In this document: one piece after another, positions 54,560 through 64,000 of the stretch
Layout of the letters: each line of letters opens with the position of its first letter
Numbering within the stretch: position 1 is the stretch's first letter
Assembly: GCF_022539505.1 (NCBI RefSeq)
Contig: NC_061508.1
Span: forward strand, 262,328,736-262,392,735
Source: Lolium rigidum
Lineage: Eukaryota > Streptophyta > Magnoliopsida > Poales > Poaceae
Direction: 5' to 3'
DNA length: 64,000 bases
Notes under the pieces: model-generated
What the model was told of the DNA's origin: nothing
What the model saw: the letters and a program-made list of their open reading frames with translations, nothing else
Databases searched by the model: none
Position numbers and translations under genes: made by a program

Positions 54560-57500
54560 AGGAGTACTCTGTTATAAATAGTGCGGTTAATAAAAGTGAA
54601 AAGAAACCTATAGAACCTGAAGAGCAAATAAAAGTTGAACATGTTATTGCAATAGTTAAAGATCTTGTGACTGAGAATGTGGAAGATGGTCATAATATTT
54701 TCTGTGAAGATGCTTCTAATATTGTTTCACATCCTAATAAGTCTAGGAAAACTAGTGTTCCTATGCTATCGGTTAGAATTGGTGATCATTGTTATTATGG
54801 TTTATGCGATATTGGTGCAAGTATTAGTGCTATTCCTTATGAGCTTTACACGGAGATCATGCATGAAATTGGTTCCTGTGAACTTGAAGATATTGATGTG
54901 GTTATTAGGATAGCTAATAGAGAAACTATCTCTCCAATTGGTATTGTCCGAGATGTGGAAGTTCTATGTGGTAAGATTAAATATCCTGCTGACTTTTTGG
55001 TACTTGGTTCTGCTGCTAGTAAGCATTGTGCTATCATTTTTGGTAGACCTTTTCTAAATACTTGTGGAGCTGTTATAGATTGCAAGAAAGAGAAAATTGT
55101 GACTAAATTTGCTGGTGAATCTTATGAGTTTAACTTCTCTAAATTTGCCAAAACTCCTTATAAAGTTGATTTGCCTAATAATGATTTTAGAGTAGAACAG
55201 TGTGCATCTATTGCTCTTGCTCCTAATAATCCTTTGCAGCAACATTTGGAGAATAGTGAGAGTGAAGTCTTTAGGGAAGAAAGAAATGAGCTTGATGAAA
55301 TTTTCCTTCGTCAACCTATTCTTAAACATGATTTGCCGGTAGAAGATCTAGGTACAACACTACCACCAAAGGAAGATCCTGTTTTTGATTTAAAGCCATT
55401 ACCTGATAATCTTAAATATGCTCATATTGATGATAAGAAAATATATCCTGTTATTATTAGTTCTAAGCTTTCAGAGTCCGAGGAAGAAAGGTTATTGGAA
55501 ATATTGAAGAAACACCGAGGAGCAATTGGCTACACTCTTGATGACTTGAAGGGGATTTCTCCCTCTATTTGCCAACATGCCATTAATATGGAAGATGATG
55601 CAAAGCCTGTTGTTGAACATCAGCGTTGTCTAATTCCTAAGATGAAGGATGTGGTAAGAAATGAGGTATTAAAACTTCTTGAAGCTGGTATTATATATCC
55701 TATTGCTGATAGTAGATGGGTTAGTCCTGTGCATTGTGTTCCTAAGAAAGGAGGAATGACTGTTGTACCTAATGATAATGATGAGCTCATCCCTCAAAGA
55801 GTAGTTGTGGGGTATAGAATGTGCATTGATTATCGAAAAGTTAATAAGGTTACTAAGAAAGATCATTGCCCCTTACCTTTTATTATTGATCAAATGTTAG
55901 AAAGGTTATCTAAAAATACTCATTTTTGCTTTCTTGATGGATATTCTGGGTTTTCACAAATTGCTGTTAAAACTAAGGATCAAGAGAAAACCACTTTCAC
56001 TTGTTCCTATGGAACTTATGCTTATAGACGTATGCCTTTTGGTTTATGTAATGCTCCTGCTACTTTTCAAAGATGCATGTATGCTATTTTTCATGGCTTC
56101 TGCGAAAATATTATAGATGTATTCATGGATGTTTTTTCTGTCTATGGGAATTCTTTTGATAATTGCTTGCGGAACCTTGATAAAGTTTTGCAGAGGTGTG
56201 AAGAAACTAACCTTGTTCTTAATTGGGAGAAATGCCACTTTATGGTTAATGAAGGAACTGTATTGGGACATAAAATTTCCGAGAGAGGTATTGAAGTTGA
56301 TAGAGCTAAAGTTGAAGCAATTGAGGAGATGCCCTATCCTAGGGATGTTAAAGGTATTCGTAGTGTTCTTGGTCATGCTGGGATTTATAGGAGATTTATT
56401 AAAGACTTCTCCAAGATTTCAAAACCTCTTACTAATCTTCTTCAAAAAGATGTACCTTTTGTTTTTGATGATGATTGTAAGGAAGCTTTTGAAACTCTAA
56501 AGAAAGCCTTAACAAGTGCTCCTATAGTTGAACCTCCTGATTGGAACTTACCTTTTGAAATTATGTGTGATGCTAGTGATTTTCTTGTAGGCGCTTGTTC
56601 TTGGACAGCGAGTAGATAAAAAACTGAATGTTATTCATTATGCTAGCAAAACTCTTGATGCTGCTCAAAGAAATTATGCTACCACTGAAAAAGAATTGTT
56701 AGCTGTATTCTTTGCTTGTGACAAGTTTAGATCCTATATTGTTGATTCAAAAGTTACAATTCATACTGATCATGTTGCAATTAGATACCTAATGCAAAAG
56801 AAAGATGCTAAGCCAAGGCTTATTAGATGGGTGCTTCTGTTGCAAGAATTTGATTTGCATATTATAGATAGGAAAGGTGCTGATAATCCTGTTGCTGATA
56901 ATTTTTCTAGATTGGAAAATATTGTTTATGATCGTGTTCTGTTAATGATAGTTTTCCAAATGAACAATTGGCTGTAATAAAGGTGAGCTCGCGAGATAGT
57001 CCTTGGTATGCTGATTATGCTAACTTTATTGTTTCCAAGTACTTGCCTCCAACCTTTTATCGCTCAAGCAAAGGAGGAAATTCTTTTATGACTTGAGGCA
57101 TTATTTTTGGGATGACCCACACTTATATAAAGAAGGAGTGGATGGTATTCTGCGAAGATGTGTTCTCGAATATGAACAACAAGAGATATTGAGTAAATGT
57201 CATGGTAGTGCTTATGGAGGACATCACGCCGGAGATAGAACCGCGCAAAAGGTTTTACAATCAGTTTTTTATTGGCCAACTCTCTTCAAAGATGCAAGAA
57301 GGTTTATTTTATCTTGTGATGAATGTCAAAGGGTTGGTAATATCTCCAGACGCAATGAAATGCCTATGAATTATACTCTTGTTATTGAACCATTCGATTG
57401 TTGGGGATTTGACTTCATGGGACCTTTCCCTTCTTCAGAAGGTAACACTCATATACTTGTTGCCGTTGATTATGTTACTAAATGGGTGGAAGCCATACCC

Positions 57501-58343
57501 ACAAAAAGTGCTGATGGTGAGACCTCTTTAAGAATGCTGTTAGATAATATTTTTCCTAGATTTGGAGTTCCTAGATATCTCATGAATGATGGAGGTTCTC
57601 ATTTTATTCATGGTGGTTTTAGAAAAACTCTTGCTAAATATGGTATTAATCATAGGATTGCTTCCGCTTACCATCCTCAAACTAGTGGGCAAGTAGAATT
57701 ATCAAATAGAGATATTCAATCTATCTTGCAAAAGACTGTTAATAAATCTAGAAAGAATTGGGCTAGTAAATTGAAGGAAGCACTATGGGCTTATAGAACT
57801 GCTTATAAAAATCCCATGGGTATGTCACCTTATAAAATGGTTTATAGGAAAGCTTGTCATTTACCTTTAGAGCTAGAGCACAAAGCTTATTGGGCTGTAA
57901 GAGAACTAAATAAAGATCCTAAACTAGCCGGTAAGAAGAGATTGTTACAATTGAGTTCTCTAGCTGAATGGAGAAGTGAAGCTTATGAAAATGTTAAACT
58001 CTTTAAAGAGAAAGTTAAGAAATGGCATGATAGAAGAATTATCAAAAGAGAATTTAATGTTGGGGATAAAGTCCTATTGTATCGGTCTCGTCTCAGATTT
58101 TTTGCAGGGAAATTACTCTCAAAATGGGAAGGACCATATGTCATTGTGGAGGTGTATCGTTCAGGAGCAATTAAAATTAAATCTCTGCAAGGCGATGCCA
58201 CACAAGTGGTGAATGGACAAAGACTCAAGCATTATATGTCTGGTGATTCTTATAATGAAGATGTTGATGTTATTCGAGTGGTGACTCCGGAAGCTTTCAT
58301 CAAAGGTCAAATTGACAGTCCGGCAGAGTTCGACTCTGAATAG
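54560..58343 (+). pseudogene. Athila-like pol: protease, RT, RNase H, integrase; degenerate
   Basis: The longest frame (54667-56619) has protease GLCDIGASISAIP, an acidic linker, and RT with WVSPVHCVPKKGG, YRMCIDYRKVN, FCFLDGYSGFSQI and MPFGLCNAPATFQRCM. The catalytic box reads FMDV (56122-56133) where FMDD is standard, so the second aspartate is lost. After a frame change near 56600 comes RNase H ([40 protein letters not shown]), then stops around 56977-57093. Integrase (57093-58343) has the zinc motif (GGHHAG ... CDECQRVG), D (GFDFMGPFP), D (MNDGGSHF) and E (SGQVELSNRD), and an intact C-terminal region (DKVLLYRSRLRFFAGKL). Athila assignment rests on these integrase and RT sequences. Confidence 0.93.
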
Positions 58344-58689
58344 GTAACAGTACTGGTAATAAAAAGTTCGCGTTTTACTTTTCGAACAATGTTTTTGCTG
58401 TTTTTGGAAAATATGAAAAATTACGAGATCGAAACAGAGTGGAGGAGACGCACAAGGGTGTGCTCTCATAGGCCGGCGCGGGCCCCAACCTGGCCGCGCC
58501 GCCCTATGAGGTGGGCCCCTCGTTGCTCCTCTCCGACTCTGGTTCGACCTAGTACTTTCCTTTTGTCGCAAAAATTTATTCTATATAATCCCCCGGACCT
58601 CTGGAGGTCCGTATATCGTTTTCTCGACGTGTTTTGTTTCGAGCTGTTTTCTGCCAGGATCTGTCTTTGATCTAGAAGCACCACGGCCT

Positions 58690-59033
58690 CCAACAACAAG
58701 GGCAAGGGGATTTTGGTGGAAGAAGTGATGAAGATGTCGTCAGAACGAGAGCAACAAGCTGTTGGAAGCAAGCAAATCTTGGTGGGATCTGTTGACACTC
58801 GACGTTCTTTTTCTCATAACTTGCAGGGACCCTTACCACCTGCACGAGCCTCGACTCTTTCCCTGTTTTGGAAGAAGCTTTACGGGTTACCGATGAGTTT
58901 TGTGATCATTACCGTGCTCTGAGAAGGGAAGTGGAGATACTTCAAGAGGAGAATCATCGACTTCGAAGAATGCTAGAGCGGTTCCTCACTCCCATCAGGG
59001 TCGTCCCATCATCACCACCACCGCCGAAGGAGT
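58690..59033 (+). pseudogene. Small post-pol ORF of the Athila-like element
   Basis: After pol, an open frame reads SNNKGKGILVEEVMKM, EREQQAVGSKQILVGSVDT and SHNLQGPLPPARA. After a frame change near 58860 it continues DHYRALRREVEILQEENH and RRMLERFLTPIRV to a stop at 59033. The second part is a likely coiled coil with a Pro-rich end (SSPPPPKE). The usual ATG seems lost (CTAGAAGCA near 58674). The position is where some Athila elements have an env-like ORF, but there is no signal peptide or membrane segment, so it is not env by sequence. It is probably a conserved extra ORF of this family. Confidence 0.6.
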
Positions 59034-60820
59034 AATTCATCATCGGTATTGGCATCCCCTTGGTTTGTTCCAAGCTTGGGGGAGTGCCGCGGTATCACAT
59101 CATCACTATCTTTTTACTTTTTTACTATCAAGTAGTGTCATCTCATGAGTAGGGAAGTTATCATATAAGATGGGTTGCAGTGTGGAAGTATCTCTCCTTA
59201 GTTGGTTGTCTATGTATCCTTTGGTGTGAGTTATCGTTATGGAATATTAATGAGAAGTCTTATCATTTACATATTGCACATCTTATTTTAGTTTGCAATC
59301 TTTATTATATGATTGATCTTGTTATTAGTATTGGTATCACTTTGGGAGCATTGAATAAATCTATTTGGTTTTGGCAAACTTAGCATTGGTCAATAGCAAC
59401 AACACTTTGAGGTTTAAGTAGAAAAGAGAAATACATGTAGTTGTTTCATTGTCTTTCTTTCTTGTTAGCTCTTAGCTTATTATTCTGAAGTTAAAATTGT
59501 TTGTGCTTACAAGGAAGATGCATGATTGTTTCTATCACATGTATATTTGTTTGTTTCCCTCAACTCTTATGCTTGCTAATCAACCTTGCTAGCCAAAAAC
59601 CTGTACTGAGAGGGAACGCTTCTCGTGCATCCAAACCTTAACCCAAACCTATGCCATCAGTGTCCACCATAACTACCTACTACATGGTATTTCCTGCCAT
59701 TCCAAGTAAATACTTCGTGTGCTACCTTTAAAAAATTCAAAATTTACTATCTCTTATTTGTGTCAATGTTTTATAGCTCATGAGGAAGTATGTGGTGTTT
59801 TATCTTTCAATCTTGTTAGGCAACTTTCACCAATGGACTAGTGGCTTCATCCGCTTATCCAATAATTTTAAAAAAAGAGCTGGCAACGGGGTTCCCAGCC
59901 CCGATTAATTAACCTTCATAATTTTACAAATAGACACTCATCCATGGTATGTGATTGTTTGAAGGCACCCGAGGATTCGGTTAGCCGTGGCTTGAGAAAG
60001 CAAAGGTGGGGAGGAGTGTCATCTAAATAAAACTAAAATAAAAAGACATTCCTTCATGGTATGAGATTGTTGGAAGGCACCCGAGGATTCAGTTAGCCAT
60101 GGCTTGTGAAAGAAAAGGTTGGAAGGAGTGTCAACCAAAAATAAAATTTTATGGGAGCCGCTCTTTGAGAGTTTGTCTGGCAAGGGGGTTAGAGTACCCA
60201 CTACCATTCGTTGACAACAACAAACACCTCTCAAAATTTTACTTTTACGCTCTTTATATGATTTCAAAACTGAAAAAGCTCTAGCACATGATTTAATCCC
60301 TGCTTCCCTCTATGAAGGGCCTATCTTTTACTTTGTGTTGAGTCAGTAAACCTATTTCCCTCCATCTTACGCAAGCATTTGAGTTGTTGTGATGAAATCA
60401 TTTATATTGTGATCTACTTAATCATGCCTTTTATTCTTCCTTGTTTAGTACAAGTTTTATCTGAATGAATATAGCTTTGAAAGTTATCAATGATTATGAG
60501 GAGATTATTATGATTGAGTATGAAAATTGTGCCATATAAGCTTTAACATAAGAGTGCTGCTCGATAGATAAGTACAATCTGTTAATTGTTCTCTGACCAA
60601 GAACGAAGTTTGCCATCATCAATTATGATTTCTTATGCACCTTTATTTGTGATCACCTTCTACTTGTTTCAAGTTGAGTTATATGAGGAAGTTGTTCACT
60701 AGAATGTCTTGTGTGAATTAATATGATGCTTCTTGCCCGTATTTGGTTTATCGACTCTTCACTCCATAAACATGTGGTCCTGTTTACCGAGTTCAGTCTC
60801 GCTTGGGGACAAGCGAAGTC
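59034..60820 (+). other. Athila-like 3' noncoding region with 112-bp duplication
   Basis: Long AT-rich untranslated region, related to 49978-51450 from 59338 on. A tandem duplication of about 112 bp (units starting near 59935 and 60047) carries ATGAGATTGTTGG and CACCCGAGGATTC. No coding signal. Confidence 0.8.
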
Positions 60821-60836
60821 TAAGCTTGGGGGGAGT
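60821..60836 (+). promoter_or_regulatory. Polypurine tract of the Athila-like element
   Basis: TAAGCTTGGGGGGAGT, immediately before TGATACGTCC. Confidence 0.88.
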
Positions 60837-62335
60837 TGATACGTCCATTTTGCATCACTATTTTATATCATAACTTACTGTTATTCATTGATATATTTCA
60901 TATTTAGAGGTGATACTTATGTTATTTCATCTATTTTGCATGTTTCATGATTGTTGGAGAATCGCGCACCGGAGTCAGGATTCTGCTGGAAAAAGCGCCG
61001 TCAGAATGCAATATTTGGGAAGATCAACAATTGACGGAAACTATACAGAAAATCTTATTTTTCCAGAAGATGGAGATAGCCAAAAGGAGGAGCCGAGGAG
61101 GGCCGCCATGGGCCCCCCCCCATAGGCCGGCGCGGGCCCAGGCCTGGCCACGCCGCCATGCGGGGAGGGGGCCCACAGCCCCCTCTGGCCTCCTCTCCTT
61201 CGGGTACTTCTTCGTCCCGAAAACCTAAGCTCCAGGGGATAGTCGCGAAGAGTCATAGCCGCCTCTGCGGGGCGGAAAACACCAGAGAGAAAAGAGCTCT
61301 CCGGTAGGCTGAAATCTGCCGGGGAAATTCCCTCCCGGAGGGGGAAATCGACGCCATCGTCATCGTCATCAAGCTGGACATCATCTCCATCATCATCATC
61401 ATCACCGCCATCTCCACCGCTGCACATCGTCACCGTTGTAACAATTAGGGTTGGATCTTGATTGTTTGATAGGGGAAACTCTCCCGGTATTGATTTCTAC
61501 TTGTTATTGATGCTATTGAGTGAAACCATTGAACCAAGGTCTATGTTCAGATTGTTATTCATCATCATATCACCTCTGATCATATTCCATATGATGTCTC
61601 GTGAGTAGTTCGTTTAGTTCTTGAGGACATGGGTGAAGTCTAAATGTTAGTAGTGAATTATGGTTGAGTAATATTCAATGTTATGATATTTAAGTTGTGG
61701 TGTTATTCTTCTAGTGGTGTCATGTGAATGCCGACTACATGATACTTTACCTTTATGTGCCTAGGGGAATACATCTTGTACTCGTTTGCCAATTGCGGGG
61801 TTGCCGGAGTGACAGAAACCTAAACCCCCGTTGGTATATCGATGCAAGAGGGATAGCAGGATCTCAGAGTTTAAGGCTGTGGTTAGATTTATCTTAATTA
61901 CTTTCTTGTAGTTGCGGATGCTTGCAAGGGGTATAATCACAAGTATGTGTTAGTCCTAGGAAGGGCGGTGCATTAGCATAGGCTCACCCACACAACACTT
62001 ATCAAAACAATGAAGATTAATCAGCTATATGAAGCGAAAGCACTAGACTAAATTCCCGTGTGTCCTCAAGAACATTTGGTCATTATAAGTAAACAAACCG
62101 GCTTGTCCTTTGTGCTAAAAAGGATTGGGCCACTCGCTGCAATTATTAATCTCGCATTTTACTTACTCGTACTTTAATTATCTGCTATATCAAAACCCCC
62201 TGAATACTTGTATGTGAGCATTTACCGTGAATCCTTCATCAAAACTGCTTGTCAACACCTTCTGCTCCTCGTTGGGTTCGACACTCTTATTTATCGAAAA
62301 TACTACGATACACCCCCTATACTTGTGGGTCATCA
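60837..62335 (+). repeat. 3' LTR of the Athila-like element
   Basis: 1499 bp, TGATACGTCC to GGGTCATCA. Carries the same GC-rich inverted motif (about 61119-61162) and an ATC microsatellite (about 61355-61415). Confidence 0.92.
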
Positions 62336-63216
62336 GGAACAAGACCAAGAATGTGTCCGAAAATGAGGTTGCCGATAGGTACAAAGACAAACTTTTTGAC
62401 GACCTCATGGCACATTTCACTTTGCCAGATTTGGGATCGGAGTCTGAGATGGCCAAGCAGAGGGCGCTAGTGAAGAAATGGGCTCTTAAGAAGATGGGGG
62501 AACTTTTCCGGGGGTATAAGAACCGGTTATGGGCAGCTTATAAGGCCGATAAGAAGCCTCCATTATTCAAAAACTATCTAGCGAAGTAGGAGCATAACTG
62601 GGAAGAATTTGTGAAGTACAAAGAATCAGAGGAGGCTGTGAATCTGTCAAAGAAAAGAAAGAAGAATGCAAGCGAAAAGAAATATCACCATCATACGGGG
62701 CGAGGGGGCTACGAAGTAGCCATGCCTAAGTGGGGTGCACAAGAGGCTGCGATGAAGCGGAATGGGATCACTCCAGAACCAGAGCGAGAAGGATGGGACA
62801 CTAGGGCTCGAAATTGGTTCCTTGGGCATGTCTGTGAGTATGACATGAAGACAGGGAACCTTGTTGAAAGTGACAGCAAGGTTAAGGTACCCAGGGAAAA
62901 ATGGATTGAAGTGACAGCTGATATTAAAGCGGGAAAACTGAAGTTTTCTCCCGATAGAGAGAAAGACTTGCTGATGCTTGTCCTCGGTAATCCTGAAAAG
63001 GAGGACGAACAAGAGGCTTCGGCCCTAGTGTTCCGTGGGTGCTTGGGTTTTCGAATGACGCGGAGACTTATAGAAGACCCGGACGAGCAAGAGCAAAAAA
63101 ACATGAGCTGGAGGTGCAGAATGACCGGATGGCAGAGTTCCAACGCCAACTTGACCAGCAGTGGTGTCGAGGGGATGACCCCAGGTAGGGCAATGGACAC
63201 GGAGCAGCCGGCTTGA
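62336..63216 (+). pseudogene. Transposase_24-type CACTA protein, 5'-truncated with one stop
   Basis: The frame picks up at the LTR boundary (KTKNVSENEVADRYKDKL) and resembles plant transposase family 24 (Ptta/En/Spm): ALVKKWALKKMGELFRGYKN, EHNWEEFVKYKESEEA, RKKNASEKKYHHHTGRGGY and a later VPREKWIEVTADIKAGK. An in-frame TAG at 62587-62589 interrupts it (after NYLAK); the same frame then continues to 63216. This protein is the second, TnpA-like gene of some CACTA elements and would bind subterminal repeats. The N-terminus is missing because the Athila LTR abuts it. The C-terminal part becomes noisy after about 63090. Confidence 0.72.
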
Positions 63217-64000
63217 GGTTGGCCAGCTCGCGGCAAAGGCCGGCTGAGGAGCAGCCGGCTGGAGCCGTGGCCGGCTGCCTCGGAAGCCGGCTGGCTCTAG
63301 CTCCTAGTCGGCCTGGCTACGGCCGTCTGCGCTGTGGCTGGGCCGGCTTCTACAAGCCATATCTGACCGGGGTTTGCACTCTAGACCGACTCGAGGCTGG
63401 CGAGTCTTGCATGAGAAGGAACTGGGTAGATGGTCCGGGTTCACAGGTCCGCGCTGACCTCATCTCCCGTAAAGCACGGGGCACTGTGGAGCAACAGTGC
63501 CACGCGCCGGACAGGCCATCATGGCGTACGTCGGTCCGTACCGGCTACAGGGCATGATGGCGACAGAGACACCTCCTCTCCATACCGCTGACTCAGGCAG
63601 TCGGATGGGACAGGCCATGAGGCCTCAACGGCTCCTGACGTCAACGCCTCGGGAAGGAGCGGAAGCCGAAGCCGGCCAAGCCGGCCAGTAGATCATAGGG
63701 ACTTCTATGTAAAGTGCAAGCGCCTATATAAGCTGCACTACCCCCTCTCGTGCAGGGGATCGATGATTCTCACTTCATTTCTAGTCTTAGCGCTGCCCTG
63801 TGAGAGAGACCTTCGTCTACCTTAGCCTCCCAGGGCAAGCCGGATACAGCTCAAGGAGCACCATTGTACTGTGTGATCACCATATACACTCATAGTAGGA
63901 GTAGAGGTGTTACCTCCACAGGAGGGCCTCGAACCTGGGTACGTCGACCGTGTCACTCGTCCCCATACCCGCATCCGGATACCGCCGTGAGACCATCTAG
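63217..64000 (+). repeat. LTR-like sequence, truncated by the window end
   Basis: Rich in AGCCGGCT palindromes (63207-63300 and 63665-63690), with a TATA box and a transcript-like 3' part containing TTACCTCCACAGGAGG and CTCGAACCTGGGTACGTCG. These phrases are typical of LTRs of Tat-like grass Gypsy elements. Neither terminus is proven: no TG start is obvious and the end is outside the window. Confidence 0.5.
63725..63731 (+). promoter_or_regulatory. TATA box in the LTR-like sequence
   Basis: TATATAA in GCGCCTATATAAGCTGC. Confidence 0.55.

Larger units (their letters stand above)
52980..62335 (+). mobile_element. Athila-like Gypsy retrotransposon, degenerate
   Basis: Order: truncated 5' LTR, tRNA-Asp primer site, gag, protease-RT-RNase H-integrase (Gypsy order), small post-pol ORF, repeat-rich 3' noncoding, polypurine tract, 3' LTR (60837-62335). 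Coding is broken by frame changes near 53955, 54550 and 56600 and stops near 54247, 56977 and 57093. The 3' LTR is followed by GGAAC; no matching left flank exists because the 5' LTR is truncated. Confidence 0.92.

Noticed and set aside
58690..59033. Envelope gene
   Set aside because: Position fits, but there is no signal peptide, membrane segment or furin-like site; the sequence looks soluble and coiled-coil.

Overview
This window looks like nuclear DNA from a grass, most likely a large-genome Pooideae species (Triticeae, oat or Lolium-type). The reasons are the transposon types present (SIRE/Maximus-like Copia, Athila-like and Tat-like Gypsy, Tekay-like long-LTR elements, CACTA elements with GC-rich subterminal hairpins), LTRs beginning TGATACGTC, and AP2 open reading frames carried by transposons. 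The species call is inference. I see no intact single-copy host gene, rRNA, tRNA gene or CRISPR array. Nearly everything after about 3.8 kb is transposable element, much of it nested or broken.

Layout. 1-3.77 kb: old intergenic DNA with no supported gene, ending in a short LINE-like fragment. 3.84-7.8 kb: a 5' CACTA terminus, a large nested palindrome and a frameshifted TNP2-type transposase. 8.1-25.9 kb: a second CACTA-like unit (subterminal hairpins, TATA box, a small ORF at 24.5 kb and a convergent AP2 pseudogene at 25.2-25.7 kb). This unit is split by a 16.2-kb nest. A minus-strand non-autonomous Gypsy element (8342-24523, target duplication CTCTC) contains in its 3' LTR a second minus-strand non-autonomous Gypsy of Tat type (9131-18691, target duplication GCAGC). 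The Tat-type element keeps gag-protease and an antisense multi-exon ORF but no RT or integrase. 26.2-27.4 kb: another set of subterminal hairpins, a GC-rich block, AT-rich repeats and a 33-bp tandem repeat.

27.4-33.87 kb: a Copia element of SIRE type with 5' LTR, tRNA-iMet primer site and a full but broken gag-pol. No 3' LTR is seen. 33.87-49.98 kb: a large retrotransposon derivative with two 6.6-kb LTRs around a 2.8-kb interior without a long ORF. 49.98-62.34 kb: Athila-like Gypsy sequence as a tandem: a 3' internal segment plus LTR, then a truncated LTR, tRNA-Asp primer site, degenerate gag-pol, a small post-pol ORF and a 3' LTR. 62.34-63.2 kb: a fragment of a Transposase_24-type CACTA protein. 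63.2-64 kb: LTR-like DNA with a TATA box, running off the window.

How the parts relate. The autonomous-type elements here (Copia, Athila) are disabled by frameshifts, stops and one lost catalytic Asp in the Athila RT. Three other LTR elements lack pol and would depend on proteins supplied in trans. The Gypsy at 8.3-24.5 kb shares its LTR start, polypurine tract and tRNA-Asp primer site with the Athila copy at 53-62 kb, so an Athila-type partner is the likeliest helper. The least ordinary items are the antisense gene in the Tat element, the membrane-like ORF in the pol-less Gypsy, its duplicated primer-binding site, the 6.6-kb LTR derivative and the giant CACTA palindrome.
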